64,000 nt of DNA. It comes from Hysterium pulicare CBS 123377. Taxonomy: Eukaryota > Ascomycota > Dothideomycetes > Hysteriales > Hysteriaceae. Below the pieces are notes generated by a model that saw nothing but the letters and a program-made list of their open reading frames with translations, did no database searches and was not told the origin of the DNA. The position numbers were made by a program, and so were the translations under genes. Location of the stretch: positions 92,398-156,397 of the forward strand of contig AJFK01000403.1 of assembly GCA_000467715.1 (NCBI GenBank). Reading direction: 5' to 3'. Positions 31,101 to 41,349 of the stretch are shown here, in pieces; positions within the stretch are counted from its first letter, which is position 1; the number at the start of each line of letters is the position of its first letter.

Positions 31101-33619
31101 GTTGTTAGTGTGATGGGCCCGTTATTTCTCAGCGGATTATAAAAGCTTCTCTGGAACAGAAGTTGACTCTATTCAAGATTGAAAAGGTCTATATATCTAA
31201 GATCCTAGCGGCCGTGCATCTGATACGTAGCCCCAAGGCAGTACCAGTACCATCAAGAATGGCCAAACTCTTCTTCCTTCTTCGTTTGTACCCGTGTCCA
31301 TTTGCATCCAACAATTTGTCTCCTACTTGTTGGTGGGAAGGATCTGTGCGACCTCATTGGGATCGCATGCACATCTACGTAAGATCCGACGCCACTTGAA
31401 GCCAAAATGGAGCACTGCATCTTGTACAGCCCGAGCGGATGCCAGAAAGCGTTACTTTGAAAGGCAGTGTTGCCTAATCTCCGATTTCAGGATTATGTAC
31501 GACCCTTATAAGACCCTAAAAAAGTAAAGTGCCACAAGCCAAGGCAGATTTAGGTGATAGCCGGCACATGGATCTAAGGTGTCAGAGAATTATCTACTTA
31601 TCTCTAGTAAGACACTAAATACCACAATTCCTCATACACTACTATATGCCTAGGCAACTTTTATTGGCGCCCCTTCTCTACAGTATGACAAAAGTACTTA
31701 TATCTTAAGATGGCCGTCACACATTCCATGAGTGGAGTGACGGTACGTAAGCTACCTTAACGAACCTGAAACCGTGATCAAGATTAAGGCATATTCTGTG
31801 TTTGAGCTCTCTTTCAACGCCGTTATTTATATATGCAAGGTATATATTAGTCCAACTAATCCGAGCGGAACGATACTATTGCTCGGATAACTCTTAAAGA
31901 GTTATCCTGCTCTTTACCACATCCTCCCTGTCACACACTCTATCTCGTCGCATACTATGCCTCATAAAAGAATACGAGTGCGATTCGCCTACGTCACCTA
32001 TTGTACCAACCTGTGCTTTTCAAAATGGCTTTCTACGATCTTACAGAGACGAGCGAGTGGTCTCCCAGGGTATCTATGCCCTTTTCAAAACACGTCCCAA
32101 GCTGAGTCGGGAGTTTGTGTCCTTTGGTCGGTTTCATTGACTTTCTCTTGCTCACCATCGCTTCCATGCTCATTGATACCACAATAATCTCTCCAGCATA
32201 CGTGGGAGAGCTAAGATTCAGATGGAGCATTCTGAATAGTTCTTATCAGGGGAAGCATTGTAAAGAAGAATAGAACAACTAGATCAGGCATGACCGTCTC
32301 CAGCTATTGTTTCGCTTTTTTGCGGTACGAAGAACTGTCCGCAATGGGCAATGAAGGCATATTGTCAATGACGAATTCCTTGCAGCTAGCCAATCATTCT
32401 TCTGAACTAATAGGTCTCACTACCATCTAGCGATCGTAAAGATGCCCGTAAGAGAATCATCGAATACGATCTGGCAAGGAAAGAATATTTTACTTGGTGT
32501 CATCCGGCCCTAATGACCGAAAACGCGAATACCATCGTAGCGTGCCCTTTACTATCTGTGGGAGTTTGAGCCACTAGTATTTTTGCAAAAGCTTCGGGAC
32601 ATACTAAAACCACGATTCACGATGTAATCGATGTTGGAAGTAGGAAATAGCTTAGTCACTGGCCAAAGCGTGGTTCGGTTAACCTCGTAGAAAGCCCCTG
32701 AATGGGCCTCCCTTGCCCTTCCACCCTTCTTCTTCTCTTCTTCAATAATCTACTAATTATCGAGCGAGGATCTTGCAGACATGATAACAATACTTTATCT
32801 CCTTCTCAAATCGCTTTTTTCCGAAACGTCCCCATCTTTTCGACGATATAGTATGTTTAGCATTTTGTGGAAAATATTTCGAAAACCAAACTTACTGGAG
32901 TTGCAGGACATTCTGGATAGATGTGCAGGAGGTTTGGCGGAGAGTCATAAGGTACAGCTTATTGGGGTCGGATAGGCTGCTGTGGATACCCATATTCGTA
33001 CCCTATGCTCAACCGATACTCAAGCTGGATGTCTACACCAGCATTCCCGGGAATTACGATATTATCGGAAGACCTAAAAGATTTCAGACTTGCCGCTTCT
33101 CAACAATCACAATGTATTGGGAATGCTTCGGGGAACGATCAGTGAGAATATGGAATGTAGGTAGGACGCTAGAGTCGGTGACCTTAATCATCGAGGAGTG
33201 ACATCTAATCTGGGAGAATGGCGGCTTGAACGGTCAAGCGCCCGCAGGATTGAATCATCCACAAATAAGATACGAATTACACCCAACAATACCCGAATAG
33301 GTCTTTAGAATCGGCTACATCGCAGCCGTTCCGGTTCAATAAACCCCTGTCTAAGCGATCAAATTCACAGAATCCGGGTGCCATGGCCGTCACCTGCTTA
33401 GCTCTAATGACCCTCGTTTTGTTGTATTCAAACATTCTATGGCGAATCACCGTTTCTATAGCTTTAGAGCAGACGGCATTCAATTCCTCAAACCATTTTC
33501 TCCCCTGAGTATCTTCACAACCCTAGAATCACAACCACTCATTCAATCCGTACTCTTCAAGCCATCTCCCGTTCAACGTCTCACAAACAAATCTGCAAGA
33601 GCGCAATCTCACACTCAAG
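31101..33619. other. 2.5-kb gene-poor interval
   Basis: No intact gene. The only protein-like stretch is near 32130-32230 (+), where one frame reads GFIDFLLLTIASMLIDTTII followed by SPAYVGELRFRW, interrupted upstream by a stop. It may be a membrane-protein relic. Confidence 0.4.
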
Positions 33620-35632
33620 ATGGACCTCGAGCAGGAGAAGAAAATCTTCGACGCTTATTGGGACCACGGGCTTAAACTAGATCCTCGCGCTAATCCCGGG
33701 TATCCGGGATACGACCCAAACTATCTTAGCCCTTACACATCACCGCCAAAACCAGGTCCCGAAGAGGATGATGACTTGGATGCGGAGGGCGAGCCCGAAG
33801 ATGGAAGCCCGAAACATAGTTCTGATTGGGGTGAGCCTCATCTGACTGTGGACTCGGAGGGCATGCCCGTTGCTGCAGACATCGGAGACATAGAGGTTGT
33901 CGTTGATGAGAGCGAATTCGAACAGGCGGAGATTCTTCCACGAGGGCCCACGCGTCTTCCACTTGCGCTGATGATGAGTTCCATAGCATGGAACCCACGA
34001 CAAGCGCCGAAGCCAAAGGGAATTTCCAATCCACTGGACGCCAAAGATGAGGCCCTTCAATCGTCTCAATATTTCGAGAGAACGGATCCTCCCAACGAGA
34101 GCAACAAGTCTCCCACTCCTAGCCGTACACGTTGGGTTCGAGCACGTGGAAGTATTGATCGTAGGGGGAAAGTGAGGAGTACGACCATCCAGCCCAGTCC
34201 GCTTCGGAACGTTACAGCTATCTCGAATGATGAAGAGGCACTGTCAGCACCTAATACCGATGAAAATAGAAGTACGCGCGGACGCCGGGGCGGACGTGGA
34301 CGTGGACGTGGAGACCCTCATGGACCAAGAGCTATCTCTGATAATGAGGGTACTCTGTCACGCGCTGATGGAAACAACATCACGACTGCACCCAGACATG
34401 GCCATGGACGCGGAGGTGAACGTCCTCGAGGAGACGGTCGAGCTCGAGCTCCAGGTTCTAGCGCTTTGCGCAATGTCGCTGTAGCTTCGGATCTTGCGGG
34501 TCCATTCTCGGTGAACAATACCGCAGCAACTTCTAGCACCAGAGAGCCTAACTCTTCTCAGCCTATCCGAGGAACCAGAGCTCCTAGACGAGCAGGAGGA
34601 CGTGGAAGAGGCCATGGAAAAGTACAAGGAAATGCCGAGAGTCACGGTAACGGCAATACTTCCCCATCTACCACTCTCCGCATGCGGGACCCTGAACATA
34701 TTGCGCTGTCCTCCAACGCTGACAATATCCCACCAGCGGGCAATAGGCGCAACTACAGCGAAGCGGTTGGCCCTATGTCCAATCGTCCTATCAACGCCGA
34801 TGACTCCAACATAATGCCGCACAGGGGTGGGTTTAACCAACTGACAAGCCCTCCTAGGTCTAGCAATCTCATCGACTACAACCTTGGACTTAATGATCTG
34901 TCCCTTTTGCCCACGGCCGCTCGCAACTTGGTCGAATCAACCGCCATCAATCCCACCCTCCTACGCCCACCTCCACCCGGCAACATGATCCCTCACCGCT
35001 TCTACTCGTCCAACACGTTCAACCCAACCGGCGAGTTCAATCCATTTTCTACCACTCCCCGCAACTCTACCGGGCGTGGATCTGGCAACAACTCCACGTC
35101 CGCTAGCTTGGGAAACCAAAATCTGTACAATCGCGGCAATACTATTAGTTATCCTAGTGTTGGAGCGGCATACATAGGATCCCCGTTCAACCCCCAACCC
35201 AATGTCACACTGGATCCCCGCAGCCACGTTGTCGACATGTCTTTTCTTCTCCCACCCAACACAAAAACTGCTTTCAATACTCACAATCCGTACCCTAGAG
35301 GCGCTATCATGGGAAGCCAGGGACCTACCCCGAGCAGCGGAATCCCACAGCAAGAATCTCTCTTCCCGGATCTCCAGGATTATAAGAGCATCAACCCATC
35401 TACTAGGAGGCGAGCAACCCCATTATTCGAAACTGGTACATTCAATCCTGGAATCACGGGAGCACAGTATGATGCGATGGATTTTGATCTAGAACCGGAG
35501 TCGAGGATCGGTGGAAGAGGTAATCGCAACGAGGAGGTCGAGGCTTCAATGAAGATGGATGTTGGTGACGAAGGGATCGAGACTCAACTCCCGGTTCCAA
35601 AGCGGCGGAAACAGTCGGAAGGACCTAAGTGA
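33620..35632 (+). CDS. Disordered RGG-rich protein, family unknown
   Basis: 670 aa, single exon. The N-terminus (MDLEQEKKIFDAYWDHGLKL) is helical and followed by an acidic stretch. Residues ~210-350 contain repeated RGG/RG clusters (RGRRGGRGRGRGDPHG, RHGHGRGGERPRGDGR, RRAGGRGRGHGK) separated by repeated Ala/Ser/Asn/Asp linkers that look like loose copies of one another (RNVTAISNDEEALS, RAISDNEGTLS, RNVAVASDLAGPFS). The C-terminal third is Asn/Pro/Ser rich and ends with a likely nuclear localisation signal, PVPKRRK. RGG boxes usually bind RNA and are arginine-methylated, so an RNA-binding or condensate role is plausible. No folded domain is seen and I do not recognise a family. Confidence 0.65.
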   Translation: MDLEQEKKIFDAYWDHGLKLDPRANPGYPGYDPNYLSPYTSPPKPGPEEDDDLDAEGEPEDGSPKHSSDWGEPHLTVDSEGMPVAADIGDIEVVVDESEFEQAEILPRGPTRLPLALMMSSIAWNPRQAPKPKGISNPLDAKDEALQSSQYFERTDPPNESNKSPTPSRTRWVRARGSIDRRGKVRSTTIQPSPLRNVTAISNDEEALSAPNTDENRSTRGRRGGRGRGRGDPHGPRAISDNEGTLSRADGNNITTAPRHGHGRGGERPRGDGRARAPGSSALRNVAVASDLAGPFSVNNTAATSSTREPNSSQPIRGTRAPRRAGGRGRGHGKVQGNAESHGNGNTSPSTTLRMRDPEHIALSSNADNIPPAGNRRNYSEAVGPMSNRPINADDSNIMPHRGGFNQLTSPPRSSNLIDYNLGLNDLSLLPTAARNLVESTAINPTLLRPPPPGNMIPHRFYSSNTFNPTGEFNPFSTTPRNSTGRGSGNNSTSASLGNQNLYNRGNTISYPSVGAAYIGSPFNPQPNVTLDPRSHVVDMSFLLPPNTKTAFNTHNPYPRGAIMGSQGPTPSSGIPQQESLFPDLQDYKSINPSTRRRATPLFETGTFNPGITGAQYDAMDFDLEPESRIGGRGNRNEEVEASMKMDVGDEGIETQLPVPKRRKQSEGPK

Positions 35633-36623
35633 GGGGGTGCAAGTTTGGTACGAGGCTCGAATCAGTATATGTCTTGGGCGAGTTACAAGGCTGCGGTGTT
35701 GTATCTTGGCAAGGAATTGGTTCAGTGGTGGGATCGTCGTGGTTTTAAGGTTTGTTTAGGGTTTGCTAAGTGATAAGATTATCACGAGCACCAAAAGTGA
35801 GAAGTAGCAAACCAGTATTATCCAAACACTGCAGAAAGCAAACGGTCAGAACTCCCCAATACACATATGATAAAGCAGTCGAGAGCTTTCCCTCCTCTTG
35901 GTAGACATTGTTTCCATCAGAATGAAATTGTTCAGCAGAAGGCTGCGTCATTACACTCTATCCTTCTCTGAATTTTCGTGAATTCTTTGCCTAAAGGAAT
36001 TTTAACAGTCGCTTCCGGTAGTGGTTCGTGCTTTGGTTGATACACCCCTGGACTTTAAAGACTTTATACTACTTATTAGCAACCGTAACGGCCGGTGTCA
36101 ATTGGCATCATTCATCGTAAGACGAACTCCTTTACTTGTATACGACTGGAAAAACCCTATTCGTATACTATTTTCCGACTAATCCTAAGGATAACAACTT
36201 GCTTTTATGCCCTTCCCAGAGTCAGAATCAGCTTTGTACGCTGGCGATAAAGAAGATGATAGGCGCGCAAACCAACCCTCCGAAACGTCGAACTACGACA
36301 CCCCGTGTGTATGTCAGAGTTTGGAGAAGCAAGATTCACAGATTCGGAGTTCATTTCATAATCTCTGTCTCGACCAACCCCTTAAGGTGACTTAGAGTTA
36401 TATATTCACGAGAAGCATCAAGGTTTTGAACCTGGTGAGATTTTCATTCACGCTCACGCCATAGTATTTCACGACAATCTTAGCCTATATCAACCTACCT
36501 ATCTGTTCACGTTCGTCCTGCTCATTATTGTACCCACAACTTCTCCACTCTCGCAACCAATCTTCAAAGCCATTCGCAGAACCAGCACCAACAGTTACAC
36601 ATACCTGCGATACAACTTTAACA
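35633..36623. other. Intergenic
   Basis: No supported gene; it holds the promoter of the following 2EXR gene. Confidence 0.5.
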
Positions 36624-37427
36624 ATGTCATCGAGCATCCCCAGCCGCGAAGGAATCTCAGCTGCCAGGAAGTATTTGAACGGATTCGAAAACTTCGACGA
36701 CCTTCGAGGTCTAGAGCCATACCTTGACGAGACTTTGAACGAACGTTGGATCCCAAAATTCCAACACCTCCCTCTGGAGATACGACAAAACATTTACGTC
36801 ATGCATGCCCTCGCCATTCACCCCGACGTGGACATAGAATGCCACATGGAGAGCCCAAAATGGTGTCCATCATTCCTCCCAGACATATGTGCGACCAATT
36901 CAGAGATTCTTGCCGAAGCTGCGCCACTGTTTATACGATACAGCAATTTCGTTATTCGGGCACACAGAGAAAATGAGTATCTCGATGCTTGCTTCAACTC
37001 CGTCACGGACCACAAGGGTTTCGTAAATGTGTTGGAACTCTCATTCCCAGACTTCTATCTCTTCAACCGAAAGAAACACTTCGCGGAACCTGCAGCCCAT
37101 GCACCAAATGGTGACATCATGTTGATGAAGAAATGTCCCAATCTTGAGAAAGTGCACCTGGCGGTCAGCTTTTTGGCTCTCACGATTGGTTTCGTAGCCG
37201 GTGAACTCCAGAATCGAGATGTTGAGGAGGTGGTGGAGGAATTCGAGTTGAGGGAGATGTTGAAGTGTCGGAAGTTGAAGAAAATTGAGCTCGATGTGAT
37301 CGAGTGTCGGCATTATTTTGCTCATTGTGGTTTGGTGGCTTGGATGGAGGGAGAGTTTGCTAAGCAAGGTCAGTCGGTGCTGGTTGATGTTACTACTCAT
37401 CGAGCAAGGCTTTCTGCCTATCATTGA
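36624..37427 (+). CDS. 2EXR (F-box-like) domain protein
   Basis: 267 aa, single exon. Residues ~40-60 carry WIPKFQHLPLEIRQNIYVMH, the 2EXR/F-box-like helix, followed by LPDICATNSEILAEAAPLFI and RYSNFVIRA, the standard second block. The remainder is helical, with an acidic segment (RDVEEVVEEFELREMLK). An in-frame non-ATG extension exists upstream, but ATG 36624 has a good context (AACAATGTC) and places the domain at the usual distance. The function is unknown; the family is thought to contain adaptor-like proteins. Confidence 0.72.
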   Translation: MSSSIPSREGISAARKYLNGFENFDDLRGLEPYLDETLNERWIPKFQHLPLEIRQNIYVMHALAIHPDVDIECHMESPKWCPSFLPDICATNSEILAEAAPLFIRYSNFVIRAHRENEYLDACFNSVTDHKGFVNVLELSFPDFYLFNRKKHFAEPAAHAPNGDIMLMKKCPNLEKVHLAVSFLALTIGFVAGELQNRDVEEVVEEFELREMLKCRKLKKIELDVIECRHYFAHCGLVAWMEGEFAKQGQSVLVDVTTHRARLSAYH

Positions 37428-37825
37428 GAGGGCTATACGAGAAAGGCTAGTTTTAATTGGTTCTCATATGTATAAGGGAAGAGAGTATAGGGGGTATGTA
37501 GTACATGTTATTAGAAAAATATTGCAGGCTTAGCTCATACCTAATAATCAAAAGTATAGTTATGTTGACTCAGAGTCGGTCTTTGTAGTCAAATAGATTA
37601 CATTGAAAGCCGCCCTCGTGCCGGGCAAAACCAAGTACGCCGCCCTAAGTCATTGTTGGGGCCCAGAAGGATTCCCTGGACTTAGAACTATGAGTTCGGG
37701 AGGGAGTTCCTGAAATACTACGCCTGTGAAAGGGAGAATCAGCAAATACGAAATCCGGCGCTACAACTGAGATTAAAGCCATTGTATTACACACTATAAT
37801 AATCTTATACAACCTCTCCATAATG
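37428..37825. other. Intergenic carrying a HET-domain relic
   Basis: Convergent spacer between the 2EXR gene and GPI1. Its only coding-like content is the HET fragment listed separately. Confidence 0.5.
37597..37713 (+). pseudogene. HET-domain fragment
   Basis: A 38-codon frame between stop codons reads KYAALSHCWGPEGFPGLRT, which matches the first conserved block of HET proteins (the YxALSHxWG motif). No start codon or later HET blocks (the WIDxLCIxQ-type motif) are visible nearby, so this is a leftover of a deleted gene. Confidence 0.6.
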
Positions 37826-40216
37826 TTAACCCCTCAGACCACCTCCACCTCCACCTCCGCCCCCACCCCCAGCCCTCCCTCTCCTCAAATGCCCATTTCC
37901 ATTTCCATTTCCCATCCCAAACCCCCTCCCCGGAACCATCAAATACCCATTCAACTTCCCCTCCTCCTTCTTCAGCTTAGCCGGATCTTTCTCCGTCAAT
38001 TTAGTCCAGAGTTCTACAATTCCCGCCCGATGCGCAGGTAACATGCTATATTGCAGACTGTAGAGGTTTCGGCGGTGGATGGGTGGGACGAATTGGCCTG
38101 TTACGAGACAGAGGAAGACGCCGGGGGAGAGGTAGTGTTTTCGGAGACGGTTGCCGAGTTCGAAGTATTCGTTGAACATGGCGCGTAGGGGGAGCGGGAT
38201 GGACTGGGTGGATGTATGTCAGAAGTTTTGTTTTGCGAGCAAGGAATGGTTTGGGGGTAGGCTCACTTGGAGAACGACGTAAGATGTCGGAGCGGAATGA
38301 TCTTGTTCCGATAATTGAATGGAACGGGTATCTTGTAGATCGAAACGAATGCCACCTGGAAGGATTTAGTAGATAACCTTAAAGCTCCTTCGGGATGTCA
38401 TACCTGGTAAACGCCGAGAATCCTTGATCCGAAGCATTAATGCAAAAAGCGGGAAATGGTTCAAACATGCTAGCATAGTATCCAACGTCGCTTTGAGAGA
38501 TATAATGGCCATCCTAGCGGATGCAAACGTAAGATAAAAGACAAATACGGTTGGAAGAAGGAAGAAAAGAAGAGTGAAAAGAATCGTGCCGAGCAAAAGT
38601 TGGTCTAAGTCGTAGTCGCATGAATCGATTCGGTGACGTAGAACATTACGCTTCTTGCCGCGGAAAAGGTGGAATAGAGATATGATGATGGAGAGCTGCC
38701 AGTTAAAGATGCGTGCAGATGCAATGTAGAAGGAGTAGATGTGCAGGGTTAGTAGAGAGACAAGATCTGAGAAGAGGGAGATGGGCATCGTGGCTCCAGC
38801 GAAGCTGGAGAATCCGATGAAGTGTATGATTCCAGGCAAATAAGGCCGAAGCATTTCCATGCACCCTGAATTGGTCAGAGATGATTTATCGGAGGTGCGA
38901 AGCACATACCAGCCCAGTGATCGATGACCCAGAGAAAAAGATCACCTAGGAATTCTGCCAGCTCATTATTGAGTTTAAGACCTCCAGGCCATTCCATGAG
39001 CCAAGAAATCATCCGCCTCAACCCTTCAATGGACCAGGCATTGAAAATCGTATCAACTTGCGATGCTACAAAAGTTGAGTTCTCAATGATGTATGATCCT
39101 AAAGCGATACCAATGATCACATCATTTGCAACAAGCCAGAGGCTGTTGTAGAAACGAATGTACTCTGGGTGGTTGTTGGTCACGCTCTCCCAGTTCCCCT
39201 TTCTCTTACGCAAAGTCAGGTACTGAATCGGCCAATAACAGAACTGCTGTAGTCGAATATCTACTTGTTGTGCGGTAGCTGAAATATCCTTTAAAGCAGC
39301 GGCCTTGTCTGAAATTCGCCAGTCCAGAACCCGAAGGATCGCTTCACCAGCGACGCGATGAGAAATGAGCCCAAGAATGAATAGTCTAGCGATGATCGGG
39401 TAGACCCATACGGCGGCGATGTAGCGTAATCCAAGGATGACATAGTCCCATAGGTCATTGGCTGATTCCACAACTCTCTCGCTGACACTCAAAGTACGTT
39501 TCAAACGCGTACCAATCAGACCGACATTCTTTTGAACGACAGTATCGATTTCAAAGGAACAGTTGATCTGGTCCATTATCTTAGGCAACGACAGTTCTTT
39601 TTGGGTTGGCGGATGGGATACGACAGAGTGTAAACGCAACTTCTCTACCAGCTTTTGCTTCTTTTTCCTTTCTCGTTCTTCTTCTGCCTCAACTCCGTCA
39701 AATGCAGGTTCCGGCTTCCCAGCCTTGTCACGATTATCGCCTTTATCACCGAGCGCGAGAGATATCGGGTCCAACGAAAGGTACTGCATCCGAGTAGGGT
39801 GGGGCCTATTATACAGAATGATTTGTATAGAGATGTTCGAATCACCTGGACAATATAGTCGGGGAAAGCGAGACGTAGCATCGGTGTAGGTCGCAAGAAG
39901 AGACAAGTCGAATCGGTCCGGAGGAGTTTGAGGATTTAGAGATCCTAACACCTGCAGCGACGAATGACTGCATCTTTCAAACAAATAGTTGATAGGGTGA
40001 GGACTATTTCGGTAAAGTGTCCCGACGCGCAAGGCATTTTCTACATTTCGTAGCTATCTTTCGATTAGCAAATGCGTCGCTCGAATCCGACAATACCCAT
40101 ACCTCGACATGTTGGAGAATTGCCACAACAAAGACGTCGAGATCTGAGTTTCTCCATCCTATTAAGATACCGGGAGCTAGACCAGTGGGCGCATCCGACG
40201 GCCAGAATATCCGCAT
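37826..40216 (-). CDS. gpi1: GPI-GlcNAc transferase subunit Gpi1 (PIG-Q homologue)
   Basis: Five exons (40216-40103, 40053-38910, 38865-38404, 38355-38267, 38203-37826) with introns of 44-63 bp give 728 aa. The start MRIFWPSDAPTGLAPG fits the family; an upstream in-frame ATG would add 7 residues. Conserved core: WESVTNNHPEYIRFYNSLWL, NDVIIGIALGSYI, WPGGLKLNNELAEFLGDLFL, then MLRPYLPGIIHFIGFSSFAG, TLHIYSFYIASARIFNWQ, SYDYDL-like CDYDLDQLLLGTILFTLLFF and LPTVFVFYLTFASARMAI. The protein has several ER membrane spans. It is a subunit of the complex that makes GlcNAc-PI, the first step of GPI-anchor synthesis. The C-terminus is unusual: it ends in a run of eleven glycines and LRG. Confidence 0.92.
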
Positions 40217-40336
40217 CAACCCATTCTTTGTGACCATATCAACATAGTGTTCCGTCGCTAGAACGATCCGCGGCGTTTGAGCTGCTCTCTAGCTGATATA
40301 CCGCCTCCCGCAGTTCTAGGATGCTGGTCGGAAGCA

Positions 40337-40652
40337 TCAGTAAATTGTCCCAAAAACAATATTCGCACCTATGCCAGTACTAACCAGGTCGGTTTCGCGT
40401 GCGGCGATGCGTTCGATGGGGAGTATAAAGAGGAAGAAGAATAGTGATAGGATGGCGAAGCCCTTGGCGGCTCGTGTCTGTGAGAGGGAACTGTTAGCTG
40501 GAGATGCCACACAGATGAGTGCTTGGACGTACTACAACTCCGTGATCCCAAGCGAAGATTGCCAGTTCATACAGCCGAGTGACTAGATCCCACCTGGCAG
40601 TAGAGTATCCAGCGATGAAGATACCGAGAGTGACAATGGAGAATGCGTGCAT
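40337..40652 (-). CDS. Small two-exon membrane protein (86 aa)
   Basis: Exons 40652-40533 and 40477-40337 with a 55-bp intron (GTACGT...CACAG) give 86 aa. The sequence begins MHAFSIVTLGIFIAGYSTAR, continues WDLVTRLYELAIFAWDHGVV, and after the splice TRAAKGFAILSLFFFLFILP then IERIAARETDL. Two hydrophobic segments flank a Trp/Tyr-rich amphipathic region, so a small ER or mitochondrial membrane protein is likely. I do not recognise a named family. The clean splice, phase-0 join and coherent composition make it convincing. An alternative 3' splice (donor GTTAGT near 40384) would change the last ~15 residues. It lies only ~120 bp upstream of the gpi1 start codon and is transcribed in the same direction. 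Confidence 0.65.
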
Positions 40653-41349
40653 GAATTAATTATGGCGGCGCCGTCATGCCAAGAGGAGTCGTCAGTGAGT
40701 ATGGAGTTAAGCTTTTGAGGCCGGGCGAGCTTCAGGACGGAGAAAGGGTTGTTGGGAGGGATGCAGCGAGGACCTTGAGTGAATGCAGCGTGTTTTGAGG
40801 TGTGGAAGGTCAGGAACATGCAGATGCATGGTGAACAGAGAGTGAATGGAGTGCGAAACGGGAGAGATGGACAATTGACATTGTTGCCGCGGTGAATGCG
40901 GTGTTGGCTGCAGACTTGCAGGTTGCGAGACTCGCTCGGGCACGACATTTCGCCTCACGTGCTTGCCCGCCTCACCAATCAGAAGCCACCCTTTCAGAGC
41001 TCAACCCCAACTTCCTCCCACCACAATTCTGCGAACCTGCGACAAGATGACTTTCTACAGCAGTTCTAGCTATGATAGCTACAACAGGTATGTATATCAC
41101 GCTCCTCTCCCCAGCAGTTCGTTTTCTTTCATTATTGTATTGAATTGTGGGGTCTCATGTCTGCTTTGGGTAAGCGCGTCTGTGGCTTCGCGTGTCTCGT
41201 AGCATTGTCCTTTCACCAAAACCTATTCACCACACACTCTCGAGCAGCGTCACTACTTTTCCGCCATCTAAAATTTATTGCTACCGCAATGCTAATCTGC
41301 TCTCTTTTCTACTCTTCATAGACTCCACTGGCGACCAACTCCTTCGGAT

